Below are positions 9,161-17,780 of a stretch of 64,000 bases of DNA, in pieces. This DNA comes from JAEUMG01 sp046349315. Its GTDB lineage: Bacteria; Pseudomonadota; Alphaproteobacteria; Rhizobiales; Aestuariivirgaceae. How positions within the stretch are numbered: the first letter of the stretch is position 1; every line of letters begins with the position of its first letter. The notes below the pieces were generated by a model, which had not been told where the DNA came from, ran no database searches, and worked only from the letters and a program-made list of their open reading frames with translations. The position numbers and the translations under genes were made by a program. The stretch lies in contig JAXMCQ010000004.1 of assembly GCA_046349315.1 (NCBI GenBank), positions 124,001-188,000 on the forward strand, given 5' to 3'.

Positions 9161-9312
9161 TTCCCTCTCCCATGCTTGGGAGAGAGTGCCCGACGGGCGG
9201 GTGAGGGCCGCGCTGCGAAGCAGTGCGGTGTTGTCATTAGCAACCCTCGCTACGCTCGGGCCCTCATCCGGCGCTTCGCGCCACCTTCTCCCCCGCTATG
9301 CGTGGGAGAAGG
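9161..9312. repeat. Composite palindromic intergenic repeat, copy 2
   Basis: The gap between the two SMP-30 genes holds CTCTCCC/GGGAGAG (9165-9171/9178-9184), then GGTGAGGG, a small GCTGC-GAA-GCAG hairpin, CCCTCATC, and a CTTCTCCC/GGGAGAAGG hairpin close to 9310. Modules and order match the element at 7085-7234, though the connecting bases differ. It splits the operon but need not end transcription. Confidence 0.7.
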
Positions 9313-9323
9313 ATAGAAAAAAA

Positions 9324-10196
9324 CTAGCCTTTGAATCGTGGTTCCGGGATGCCCTTCACACCAAGGCCATAGACCGCAAAGGTCATGCCGGCCTCGCGTT
9401 CCTTGTGATACTCGCCCTCGAATGGCCGCGCCATCGAAGTGATGTAGGCGACGTCGAGTTCGGGGCCGCCGAAGATCACACTGGTCACGGAAAATGCGGG
9501 GAGACCGACGATCCGGTCGACGACACCATCGGGGTCGAAGCGCACCAGGCGCGAGGCATAGACGGCGACGCTCCACACATAGCCCTCGGCGTCGACGGTG
9601 GCACCATCCGGGAAGCCGCCGACCTTGTCGAAAGTTGCGAAGGTGCGCCGCGAGCGGACATTGCCAGTTTCGGTATCGTAGTCATAGGCCCAGATGGCGC
9701 GGGTATAGCTGTCGGTGAAGTAGAAGGTCTTGCCATCCGGGCTCCAGCACGGGCCGTTGGAGCAGACGATGCCGGTGTCGAGCGTGTGAACCGAGAGATC
9801 CGGATCGAGGCGGAAAAGTTTGCCGACGGGATGGGTTTCGTGGAAGTCCATCGAACCTGCAACGAAGCGTCCCTGGCGATCGACCTTGCCGTCATTGAGC
9901 CGCGGGCGGAGTTCATCCGGGTGAGTTTCGTTGATGCGGGTCACCGCGCCGGTGTCGAAATCGAGAAAGTGAAAACCGGAGCGCAAGGAGACGACGGCGC
10001 CGCCCTTCTCGCGCAAGGCAAGCGAGCCGATGGGTTCGGGCATCGTCCAGCTCTTGCGGTCGCCGCCCCTGGCGTCGGCGCGGTGGACGGTCGGCCCATA
10101 CGAGTCGATCCAGTAGAGCCGCTGCTCCTTGACGTCCCAGAGCGGGCCTTCGCCGAGCGCCTCCTTGCGGTCGCTGAATACTTCGATCCTCAACAT
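9324..10196 (-). CDS. SMP-30/gluconolactonase family protein
   Basis: A 290-residue cytoplasmic beta-propeller lactonase with the family's metal-site segments: GEGPLWD at the N terminus, RLNDGKVDRQGRFVAGSMDF in the middle, and CSNGPCWSPDGKTFYFTDS. It resembles the 8264-9142 product along its whole length, so the pair probably arose by duplication and may handle related lactones. Its start overlaps the stop of the BKACE gene (TGATG), so translation is coupled. In context it would hydrolyse an aldonolactone produced by the nearby SDR dehydrogenase to the free sugar acid. Confidence 0.9.
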   Translation of the reverse strand: MLRIEVFSDRKEALGEGPLWDVKEQRLYWIDSYGPTVHRADARGGDRKSWTMPEPIGSLALREKGGAVVSLRSGFHFLDFDTGAVTRINETHPDELRPRLNDGKVDRQGRFVAGSMDFHETHPVGKLFRLDPDLSVHTLDTGIVCSNGPCWSPDGKTFYFTDSYTRAIWAYDYDTETGNVRSRRTFATFDKVGGFPDGATVDAEGYVWSVAVYASRLVRFDPDGVVDRIVGLPAFSVTSVIFGGPELDVAYITSMARPFEGEYHKEREAGMTFAVYGLGVKGIPEPRFKG

Positions 10197-11128
10197 CAGA
10201 ATGCCACCGCGCTGCCGCCCTTGAGTTCGAGAATTTCGCGCGCATCATTCGGAGCCGCGACTTCGAGGCCGAGCCCTTCGATGATCTGGCGCACTTTCCT
10301 GACCTGATCGGCATTGGTCTTCGCCAATTGTCCGGGGCCGAGCCAGAGCGAATCCTCGAGGCCGACGCGGACATTGCCGCCCATGGCCGCCGAGAGCGTG
10401 GCAATCGGCAATTGATTGCGGCCGGCGCCCAATACCGACCAGCGATAATTGTCACCGAAGAGTCTGTCGGCGGTGCGCTTCATGTGAGCGACGTCTTCAG
10501 GGTGCGGACCAATGCCGCCCAGAATGCCGAAGACGCTTTGGACGAAGAAGGGCGGCTTGACGATGCCGCGATCGGCGAAATGGGCAAGCGTATAGAGATG
10601 GCCGATGTCATAGCATTCGATCTCGAAGCGGGTGCCGTTCTCGGCGCAAGTCGTGAGGATATATTCGATGTCCTTGAAGGTGTTCTTGAAGATGCGCTCG
10701 CGCGAGCCTTCGAGGTAGGGGCGCTCCCAGTCATGCTTGAAGGTCTTGAAACGCTCAAGCATCGGGAAGAGGCCGAAATTCATCGAGCCCATGTTGAGCG
10801 AAGCCACTTCTGGCTTGAATGTCGCGGCCGGGCGGACGCGGTCTTCGATCGTCATGGTGGCAGCACCGCCGGTCGTGATATTCACGACGACATCGGAGCG
10901 CTGCTTGATCACGGCGAGAAACGGCGCGAAGGCTTCCGGCGTCTGATCGGGGCGTCCGTCCTTGGGATCGCGCGCGTGAAGATGGACGATTGCCGCGCCG
11001 GCCTCGGCCGCGCCGATCGCCGCGTCGGCGATTTCTTGCGCGGTGATCGGCAGATGCGGCGACATTGACGGCGTGTGGATGGAGCCTGTCACCGCGCAGG
11101 TGATGATGACTTTGCGTGTCTTGGCCAT
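10196..11128 (-). CDS. Beta-keto acid cleavage enzyme (BKACE, DUF849)
   Basis: A 310-residue TIM-barrel protein of the BKACE family. Known members condense a beta-keto acid with acetyl-CoA and split it into acetoacetate and a new acyl-CoA, using a zinc ion. Visible hallmarks are the N-terminal VIITCAVTGSIHTPSMSP, the zinc-binding HLHARD segment near residue 48, NITTGG, and a C-terminal VGLEDSLWLGPGQLAKTN. The best studied members act on 3-keto-5-aminohexanoate (Kce) and dehydrocarnitine, but most of the family is uncharacterised. The preceding gene encodes a 3-hydroxyacid dehydrogenase that could supply a beta-keto acid, so the pair is likely sequential in one pathway. The exact substrate is unknown. 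Confidence 0.9.
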   Translation of the reverse strand: MAKTRKVIITCAVTGSIHTPSMSPHLPITAQEIADAAIGAAEAGAAIVHLHARDPKDGRPDQTPEAFAPFLAVIKQRSDVVVNITTGGAATMTIEDRVRPAATFKPEVASLNMGSMNFGLFPMLERFKTFKHDWERPYLEGSRERIFKNTFKDIEYILTTCAENGTRFEIECYDIGHLYTLAHFADRGIVKPPFFVQSVFGILGGIGPHPEDVAHMKRTADRLFGDNYRWSVLGAGRNQLPIATLSAAMGGNVRVGLEDSLWLGPGQLAKTNADQVRKVRQIIEGLGLEVAAPNDAREILELKGGSAVAF

Positions 11129-11138
11129 GATGCCCTCG

Positions 11139-12086
11139 TTACGATCCGATTTCCTTGGCGGCCTTGCGCTTGTGAGCGAGGAGCGCCATCAAGCGGCGGT
11201 CGCGCCAGCGGGCGCGATCGCCCAGATTCTTCTCGGCCAGTTTTTCGCGCCGGTCGCGCTCGACGGTTTCGAGCACCTTGCCCGCCCAGTCGACACGGCG
11301 CTGCATGCTGGGAAACAGTCTTTCATAGATTTGCTGGTAGCGCCGCACATAATCGCCGACGCCGCCCGGTGCATTGAGATCGATGGTTTCGAACGGACCC
11401 ATGAATGACCAGCGCAAGGCGAGGCCTTCGCGCAAGCCGATATCGATATCCTCGACGCTCGCGTAACCGTCGGCCACCATTCGGAAGGCTTCTTCCAAGA
11501 GCGCGCCCTGCATGCGGTTCATGACGAAGCCGTCGATTTCGCGCTTCATGACGATCGGCGCCTGGCCGGCCTTGCGCATGAATTCCGCAGTGCGGGTGAC
11601 GACGTCCGGGTCGGTCCAGGGCGAGGGCACGACTTCCACAGCCGGTATGAGATAGGGCGGATTGATCGGATGCACGACGAGGCAGCGCCTGGCGCCGGAG
11701 AGGCCTTCGAAGATGCGCGAGGGCAGCAAGGCTGACGTGGAACTGGACAGCACCGTGTCGCGCGGGGCGGCCGCGTCGAGCTCGGCGTAAAGCGCCTTCT
11801 TGATCGCAAGCTCTTCCGGCGCATTCTCCTGCGCATGAACGGCATCGGCGAGAGCGGAGTTGAGGCTTGCCGCGCTCGTGATGCGGGCGCGCACGGCCGC
11901 CGGCGTGTGGCCATTCAGGAGATCGTTGGAATTGAGATCGTCGAGAACGGAATCGATGAAGCCCATCGCCCGGTCGGCGGCGCCGGGATCCTGATCGAAG
12001 AGCGCGACATCATAACCGCCGCGCGCGAAAGTGATCGCCCAGGCCCTACCGATCAATCCCGCGCCGATGACTGCAACCTTGCTCAT
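11139..12086 (-). CDS. 3-hydroxyacid dehydrogenase, lambda-crystallin / L-gulonate 3-dehydrogenase type
   Basis: A 315-residue NAD-dependent dehydrogenase of the 3-hydroxyacyl-CoA dehydrogenase superfamily. The N-terminal Rossmann motif is VAVIGAGLIGRAWA. The catalytic region is LSSSTSALLPSRIF followed by VVHPINPPYLIPAVEVVPSP, with a His-Pro-Asn-Pro-Pro core that recalls mammalian lambda-crystallin (CRYL1, L-gulonate 3-dehydrogenase) and carnitine dehydrogenase more than fatty-acid enzymes. The C-terminal EGLALRWSFMGPFETIDLN also fits CRYL1. It would oxidise the 3-hydroxyl of a free hydroxy acid to a beta-keto acid, the substrate class of the adjacent BKACE. It lies 10 bp upstream of that gene and 12 bp downstream of the SDR gene, clearly cotranscribed. 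Confidence 0.87.
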   Translation of the reverse strand: MSKVAVIGAGLIGRAWAITFARGGYDVALFDQDPGAADRAMGFIDSVLDDLNSNDLLNGHTPAAVRARITSAASLNSALADAVHAQENAPEELAIKKALYAELDAAAPRDTVLSSSTSALLPSRIFEGLSGARRCLVVHPINPPYLIPAVEVVPSPWTDPDVVTRTAEFMRKAGQAPIVMKREIDGFVMNRMQGALLEEAFRMVADGYASVEDIDIGLREGLALRWSFMGPFETIDLNAPGGVGDYVRRYQQIYERLFPSMQRRVDWAGKVLETVERDRREKLAEKNLGDRARWRDRRLMALLAHKRKAAKEIGS

Positions 12087-12098
12087 GCGCTTTTCCGT

Positions 12099-12878
12099 TC
12101 AAAGGGCTTCGACATTGCCGTCGACACCAAGCGACTGGCCCGAGATATTCCTGCCGGCCGGCGACAAAAGAAACAGCACCATGTCGGCCACGTCCTGCGG
12201 GCTCACCATGCGGCGCAGCGACACTTTCTCAAGATAGCGGCTCTCCATTTCTGCGTAAGGGATGCCGATCTGCGCGGCGCGGTCGCGGATGACACCGGTC
12301 ATGCGCGGTCCTTCGACAATGCCGGGGAGGATCGCATTGACGCGAATATTGTCGGGGCCGATTTCCTTGGCGAGGCTCTGGGTGAATCCGATGATGCCCC
12401 ATTTGGCGGAGGAATAGGGGGTGCGGAAGGCATAACCAAAGCGCCCGGCCGCGGAAGACATGTTGACGATGGCCCCGCCGCCGGCTTTTCGGATCATCGG
12501 CACGGCGTGGTGGGCGCAGAGGAACTGGCCGGTGAGGCAGACCTCGATGCAGCGACGCCATTGCGCCGGCGTGATGTCCTCGACGCGGCCGGTGGGCCCG
12601 GCAATGCCGGCATTATTAATCAGCGCATCGAGGCCACCCAGAGCCTTGCCTGCTCCAGCAAACAGTGCTGCGACCTCGTCATCCGAGGCAACATCGGCCT
12701 TGACGGCATGGGCGTTCGGATGCGCTTTCCGGAAGTTGCCGAGGTGCTCGTCCGAAACGTCGCAAATCGCGACATGCGCACCATTGGCGATCAGCGTATC
12801 GGCAATGGCACGACCAATGCCGGAAGCACCGGCCGTGACAATGACGCGCTGACCCTCGACGGGTTTTATTGGGTTCAT
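12099..12878 (-). CDS. Short-chain dehydrogenase/reductase (SDR)
   Basis: A 259-residue classical SDR. The cofactor motif is TAGASGIG near residue 16, the NNAG motif follows DALI, and the catalytic set includes NMSSAAG and YSSAK (Tyr-x-x-x-Lys). The C terminus (GQSLGVDGN) is the usual substrate-loop end. An Asp after the second strand (CDVSD) favours NAD over NADP. It overlaps the double-permease gene by 4 bp (ATGA) and precedes the hydroxyacid dehydrogenase by 12 bp. In this operon it may oxidise the imported sugar to a lactone for the SMP-30 enzymes, or a hydroxyl further down the route; the sequence does not decide between these. Confidence 0.9.
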   Translation of the reverse strand: MNPIKPVEGQRVIVTAGASGIGRAIADTLIANGAHVAICDVSDEHLGNFRKAHPNAHAVKADVASDDEVAALFAGAGKALGGLDALINNAGIAGPTGRVEDITPAQWRRCIEVCLTGQFLCAHHAVPMIRKAGGGAIVNMSSAAGRFGYAFRTPYSSAKWGIIGFTQSLAKEIGPDNIRVNAILPGIVEGPRMTGVIRDRAAQIGIPYAEMESRYLEKVSLRRMVSPQDVADMVLFLLSPAGRNISGQSLGVDGNVEAL

Positions 12879-14941
12879 GATTGTTTCTCACGAAGTGCTA
12901 GAACGGCGCCAAGGACAACAAGGCCGAAGATGATGGCGCGCGACGCATAGGGCAATGTGGTTCCGGCGAGAAGCGTTTGCAGAGCGGTAAGGAGCAGCAC
13001 GCCGCCGACCATGCCGATATAATCGCCGCGACCGCCGGTGATGAGCGTGCCGCCAACGACGACGACAGCGATCGAGGGGAGCAGGTATTCATCGCCCATC
13101 CCGAGGCTCGCCTGACCCGAAAAGCCGGTGAGCAGGCAGCCGACGAGAGCGGCGCAGAAGCCCGAAAGCATGTAGACGAATATGATGGTGCGCTCGACCG
13201 AAATGCCGGAGAGGGCCGCGACCCGCTCGCCATTGCCGATGCCGTAGACCCGGCGGCCGAAAGACGTGCGGGTCAGCAGGATTGCCGCCAGGATCACGAA
13301 GAGGATGATGAGCGGAACGATCGGCGTGAACCAGCCGGTCTTGTCGGTCATCATCCAGCGCAGCAATGGCGATGAAAAGCCGGCAGGGGTTCCTTGCGAG
13401 TAGAGCAGTGCGGCGCCTTGCAGGATGCCGTTCATGGCGAGCGTCATGACGATCGGCGAGATGCCGAGCATGGTGATGCCGAAGCCGTTGACCGCGCCGA
13501 TGAGGCAGCCGAGCGCCAAGACCAATGGCAACGCCCAGAGGAGAGGCGCGTCCTGGCCGCTCAAAAAGCCCGCAAACAAGATGCCGGACAGCGCAATCGT
13601 CCATGGCACCGACAGGTCGAGGCCGCCGGTGAGGATCACCGTGCCCTGGCCGAGGGCTAGGATGAGCAGGAAGGACGAAATGACGATCAGCGAATTGTAG
13701 TAGTTCCAGCTCAGCAAGGCCTGACCGATTACAAGCTGCGTCGTGATGACGACCAGTACGAAACAGACATAGGCCGGCAGTGCGTAGCGGATCGACTCGC
13801 TGTGGCGGACGAGGAAGGACGGCATGGCAAGGGGCGAAGAACCAGTTTTCTCCTTGCCCAATGCCGGCAGGCGCAGCTGATTGACGCCGCGGTCGGCCTG
13901 ATGCGGCAACCGGCCGGCGCGCCAAGCCTTGAAGCGACTGATGGCAGCACGGGCCTGCCGTGCCAGACGTGAATTGCGCCGCAGTTCGCCGGAAAGAACG
14001 GCAAGCAGCAGGATCACGCCTTCGGCGATGGTCGAGTAATAGGCTGAAACATTGAATACGAGGAGGATGTTGACGACGATCATCAGCACATAGGCGCCGA
14101 TGATCGAGCCTGCCGGACCGCCGCGACCGCCGCCAAGCGCGGTGCCGCCGACGACGACGGCGGCAAACATCTGGAGCAACATCGGGTTGCCGCCAAGCGG
14201 GTCGCCGGCACCCTGTTGCGCGCTGATGAACACGCCGGCAAAGCCGTAGACGCCGCCGGCGAGTACATAGACGAAGAACTGGACCCAATCGACCCGCACG
14301 CCCTGGGCGCGCGCGGCCTCCATGTCGCTGCCAATGGCGTAAATCGACAGGCCGAAACGCGTGTGCTTCAACCACAGCCACAAAAGCAGGATGATGCCCA
14401 GAAGAATGATCGGCATGGGCAGAACGCCGGGAATCGCGTCGCCTACGAGTGCGGAGGAGAGCCCCGCAGGTATCATGCCGCCGGGCTTGTCCATGACGAG
14501 AAGCGTCAGCCCCTGCACGATGAACATCGTCGACAAGGTGACGACGATCGGCTGCAGGCGCAGGAACGCAATGAAAAAGCCGTTGAATGCGCCAGTCAGG
14601 AGCCCGATGCCGATGCCGGCAACCGACCAGACGAGAATGCTCGACGGCGAGTCCTGCATATAGGTGGCGAGGACGACATTGACCAAGGAAATGACCGCGC
14701 CGGCCGAGAGGTCGAAACCGCCGGAGAGGATGACGAGGGTCTGGCCCGCCGCGGCGATCGCCAATGTAGCGCCGCCCGAGGAGAGAAAACTCACCTCGAA
14801 ATAGCTCATGGGCCCCGGGCTCATGAGGTCGTTGACAATGAGGAGGGCCACGAAGACGGCAATCGCAATCAGCAATCCGCGCGCGCGATTGAGTCGCAAG
14901 CCGGCGAAACCTCTCCTGGTGCGCGCTTCAGCGTGGCTCAT
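12875..14941 (-). CDS. Double-length ribose-type ABC permease (two fused RbsC-like domains)
   Basis: A 688-residue protein made of two complete RbsC-like membrane domains in one chain, about residues 20-325 and 385-688, joined by a basic soluble linker (about 326-380, with RRNSRLARQARAAI). Each half repeats the same landmarks: ILSGGFDLSAGA and ILTGGLDLSVPW near its second helix, and GGTALGGGRGG and GGTLITGGRGD before its last helices. RbsC is normally about 320 residues and works as a dimer, so this is a tandem fusion supplying both halves of the channel. It overlaps the ATPase gene upstream by 4 bp and the SDR gene downstream by 4 bp. Confidence 0.92.
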   Translation of the reverse strand: MSHAEARTRRGFAGLRLNRARGLLIAIAVFVALLIVNDLMSPGPMSYFEVSFLSSGGATLAIAAAGQTLVILSGGFDLSAGAVISLVNVVLATYMQDSPSSILVWSVAGIGIGLLTGAFNGFFIAFLRLQPIVVTLSTMFIVQGLTLLVMDKPGGMIPAGLSSALVGDAIPGVLPMPIILLGIILLLWLWLKHTRFGLSIYAIGSDMEAARAQGVRVDWVQFFVYVLAGGVYGFAGVFISAQQGAGDPLGGNPMLLQMFAAVVVGGTALGGGRGGPAGSIIGAYVLMIVVNILLVFNVSAYYSTIAEGVILLLAVLSGELRRNSRLARQARAAISRFKAWRAGRLPHQADRGVNQLRLPALGKEKTGSSPLAMPSFLVRHSESIRYALPAYVCFVLVVITTQLVIGQALLSWNYYNSLIVISSFLLILALGQGTVILTGGLDLSVPWTIALSGILFAGFLSGQDAPLLWALPLVLALGCLIGAVNGFGITMLGISPIVMTLAMNGILQGAALLYSQGTPAGFSSPLLRWMMTDKTGWFTPIVPLIILFVILAAILLTRTSFGRRVYGIGNGERVAALSGISVERTIIFVYMLSGFCAALVGCLLTGFSGQASLGMGDEYLLPSIAVVVVGGTLITGGRGDYIGMVGGVLLLTALQTLLAGTTLPYASRAIIFGLVVLGAVLALREKQS

Positions 14942-16476
14942 GCGGCTTGTCCGGCGGATGCCGAGGTATGGCCGCCCAAAGTCGCCTGCACGATCGTTTC
15001 CTCGTCCAGTCGATCACCTTCGACCGCATCGACGACGGAACCCTGATAGAGCACGAGAACCCGGTCGGCGAGATGAACGAGTTCGGGAATTTCGGTCGAG
15101 TAGAACAGCACCGCGCCACCCGCTTCCGCGAAGGAGCGCATCAATTGGTAGATTTCATGCTTAGTGCCGACATCGATGCCGCGCGTCGGGTCATAGAGGA
15201 GTAGCGCCCGGCTCTCGGCCAGAAGCCATTTGGCGAGCGCGATCTTCTGCTGGTTGCCGCCCGAAAAGGCGCCGGCGCGAGTCCACAAAGCGCGTTCGTC
15301 GACGTCGACGCGGCGGAATACTTCGCCGACCGCCTCGGTTTCCTTCCTCCCGTCGATGAGACCCATGCGGGAAAAACGTGAAATGACCGGGATCGAGGCA
15401 TTGTGCTTGCCGCTGAGCTTGAGAAAGAGAGCCTCGGTCTTGCGATCCTCCGGCATCATGCTGATGCCGATGGCAGCACTGATCGCATCGGCCGGCGTCG
15501 TCATCACCACCGGCTGGCCGTCCACTTCGATATGGCCTTTCTCGATTTCGGCCATGCCGAAGCAGGAGAGGAAGAGGCTGAGCTGGCCCATGCCCTGAAG
15601 GCCGGCAATGCCGAGGATTTCGCCTTCGTGAAGGTCGAAGGTGATGTTGCGGGCGCGGCCGGCCGATATGTCGCGTGCACCGAGAACCACCTTGCCGCGC
15701 GTGCGCTTTTCGGTGGGCTTCGGCGGAAAGGCCTGGCCGATCGAGCGGCCGACGATCATGCGGATGACCTCGGCGTCGGGAACTTCCGACACGCTGGCCG
15801 TCGCGATGTGGCGGCCGTTGCGCAACACCGTCATGTGATCGCAGAAGGTGCGCACCTCATGCAGGCGGTGGGAGATGAAGACGACCGTCACGCCCTTGGC
15901 GCGCTCGCGCGCGATGATGTCGCCCAGCCAATCGACATCGCGGCCCGAAAGACTGGATGTCGGCTCGTCCAGCAGAAGGATCTTCGGCTCGCGATAGAGC
16001 GCGCGGGCGATTTCAATCTTCTGTTTGACGGCCAGTTCGATATCGCGGATTTCGTCGCGTAGATTGACGCCGGTCAACCCGAGCGCATCGAAATGCGCCG
16101 CGACCTTGGCCTCGGCCCTGCGGCGCTCGACAAGACCGAGCGCATTGACCGGGGCGTAGTTCAGAAGAATATTTTCGAGCACGGTCAGATCGCGCACCAG
16201 GGTCATCTCCTGGAATGCCGTCTGGATGCCGTGGCGATGCGCGGCGCGTGCCGAATCGAGCCGCGCTTCGGCGCCATCGATGGTGATCTTGCCCGAGTCG
16301 GGAAGCATGAGGCCGGAGAGCAGTTTCACGACGGTCGACTTGCCGGCGCCGTTTTCGCCAAGCAGCGCGTGAACCGAGCCTTTGTCTATCGAGAAGCTCG
16401 CGCCATCGACTGCAACCGTCGCGCCGAACGCCTTGCGAATGTCATGAAGGGCAATTGCGTGGATCGTGGCGTTCAT
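14938..16476 (-). CDS. Sugar ABC transporter ATP-binding protein, RbsA/MglA-like
   Basis: About 512 residues with two ATPase domains in tandem, the layout of ribose/galactose-type importers. The first has Walker A GENGAGKST, an atypical signature segment near DIELAVKQKIEIARAL, and Walker B LLLDEPTSSLSG. The second has the weaker nucleotide site usual in the family and signature FSGGNQQKIALAKWL followed by LLYDPTRGIDVG. I take the ATG at 16476 (MNATIHAIALHD) as start; a longer frame to 16542 would run through the hairpin region and adds no family-like sequence. It sits downstream of the binding-protein gene across a terminator-like hairpin and is coupled to the permease gene. Confidence 0.92.
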   Translation of the reverse strand: MNATIHAIALHDIRKAFGATVAVDGASFSIDKGSVHALLGENGAGKSTVVKLLSGLMLPDSGKITIDGAEARLDSARAAHRHGIQTAFQEMTLVRDLTVLENILLNYAPVNALGLVERRRAEAKVAAHFDALGLTGVNLRDEIRDIELAVKQKIEIARALYREPKILLLDEPTSSLSGRDVDWLGDIIARERAKGVTVVFISHRLHEVRTFCDHMTVLRNGRHIATASVSEVPDAEVIRMIVGRSIGQAFPPKPTEKRTRGKVVLGARDISAGRARNITFDLHEGEILGIAGLQGMGQLSLFLSCFGMAEIEKGHIEVDGQPVVMTTPADAISAAIGISMMPEDRKTEALFLKLSGKHNASIPVISRFSRMGLIDGRKETEAVGEVFRRVDVDERALWTRAGAFSGGNQQKIALAKWLLAESRALLLYDPTRGIDVGTKHEIYQLMRSFAEAGGAVLFYSTEIPELVHLADRVLVLYQGSVVDAVEGDRLDEETIVQATLGGHTSASAGQAA

Positions 16477-16503
16477 GACGCAGCAGGCCGCCGGTTCAGG
16501 TGA

Positions 16504-16537
16504 AACAAAAATGGAGGGCGGCAAATCCAAGCCGCCC
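16504..16537 (-). terminator. Terminator-like hairpin between binding-protein and ATPase genes
   Basis: On the minus strand a 7-bp stem (GGGCGGC with GCCGCCC, 16516-16522/16531-16537, loop of 8) is followed by TCCATTTTTG. That is a compact intrinsic-terminator shape. Because the ATPase and permease genes continue on the same strand, it probably stops only part of the transcription and keeps the binding protein in excess. Confidence 0.7.
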
Positions 16538-16562
16538 CCCATCAGGGAGGATAGGTCTAAAC

Positions 16563-17693
16563 TTACATTTCCGGCTGGCCGACGAGCGCCGCGCCGAGGC
16601 CGACCTCAGGTGTTTCTTCCGAGAAGATCGACGCGAACCAGCCCGGATTCGGCACCAGCGCCGGCGGGAAGGCGTTGCAGCCGTCCTTCATTTCCTGCCA
16701 GGTGCCTTCCTTACAGTATTTGATCGTATCGTTGGTAACGAGCGGCAGGGGAAGTGTCACGCGCTTCGGCACATCCTTGCCTTCCAGCTTGGCGACCGCG
16801 AGCTTCAACGCCAGCGCGCCGGAATAGGGCGGCGAGGCGTAGGAGATGCGCGGTGCGCTCATCGGCGTGTAAGTGCCGTTCGCGCCTTCAACTTCAGTAC
16901 CGATCGGCAGCATCTGAATGCGGCCGCCATTCGAGCCTTCGCCGGCGCAAGGCAGAAGTTGCTCAGGCGTCTTGCCGGATTCGATCTGCATCGAATTGGC
17001 GGTGTAGCAACCGGCCTGCATCCACAGGCCGCTGATCTGATCCCAACTCCGGGTCGCTAGGATCTTGGAAAGCTCGGTGCGGGCGACCGCCTGGCTCCAC
17101 ATGCCGACTGCTTCGGCGACAATCTTGATGTCGGGATACTTGGCGAAGACTTCCTTGGCGGCGGCGGTGCGCAAGGTATCAACCGAGACGCCGGGAACGC
17201 CAGTGATGACGATGATATCGCCCTTGCCATTGAGGCGCTTGACGAGCCATTCGGCAGTGACGCGACCCGCTTCGCTCTGGTCGATCGAGATATTGTAGGC
17301 GCAGGGCTCGCTGATGTCGCCATCATAGGCGAAAACCAGCACACCCTTGTCACACGCATTCTTCACTGCGGCATTGAGGGCCGTCGGCGAGATCGGGAAG
17401 ACGACGATCGCCTGCGCGCCGGCCTGCACCATGGCGTTAATCTGCTGGATCTGGCGCTGCGCGTTGGGGCCGGCGACCTGCACCTGCAGATCGACCTTGT
17501 CGGCCATCGACTTATGCACGGCCATGGCTTTGACCATGTTGGCGGCCTCGGCCTGCCAGTCATTGCCGATGTAGCTCATGCTGAGGAATATTTTGAATTT
17601 GTCAGCGGCGTTGGCGCTTGATGCGCCGAGCGCCAAGCCGCAGGCGATGCCGGCGGCAGCCGTATAACGCAAACACTTCGACAAGAACGACAT
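16563..17693 (-). CDS. Periplasmic sugar-binding protein, ribose-type importer
   Basis: A 376-residue periplasmic-binding-protein-like I (RbsB/XylF-type) protein. The signal peptide is MSFLSKCLRYTAAAG through a hydrophobic core to about residue 29 (SSANA). The mature protein begins DKFKIFLSMSYIGNDWQ, and has the hinge-type VVFPISPTALNAAVKNACDKG. I choose the ATG at 17693 because GGGAGG lies seven bases upstream; the frame is open to 17855 but that extension overlaps the operator region and lacks family sequence. It is the first gene of the catabolic operon, read divergently from the GntR gene, and would capture the sugar or sugar acid degraded by the downstream enzymes. Confidence 0.9.
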   Translation of the reverse strand: MSFLSKCLRYTAAAGIACGLALGASSANAADKFKIFLSMSYIGNDWQAEAANMVKAMAVHKSMADKVDLQVQVAGPNAQRQIQQINAMVQAGAQAIVVFPISPTALNAAVKNACDKGVLVFAYDGDISEPCAYNISIDQSEAGRVTAEWLVKRLNGKGDIIVITGVPGVSVDTLRTAAAKEVFAKYPDIKIVAEAVGMWSQAVARTELSKILATRSWDQISGLWMQAGCYTANSMQIESGKTPEQLLPCAGEGSNGGRIQMLPIGTEVEGANGTYTPMSAPRISYASPPYSGALALKLAVAKLEGKDVPKRVTLPLPLVTNDTIKYCKEGTWQEMKDGCNAFPPALVPNPGWFASIFSEETPEVGLGAALVGQPEM

Positions 17694-17780
17694 GCTTACC
17701 TCCCATGTGACCGCTTGAACAAACCGGCGGCTTTTGCCGCAGTCGCCGACCGGGGGCACGAACCGGTCAGCATAAATTTT

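Noticed and set aside
11835..12950. 371-codon frame antisense to the hydroxyacid dehydrogenase and SDR genes
   Set aside because: It crosses two well-supported genes on the other strand and shows no recognisable domain.
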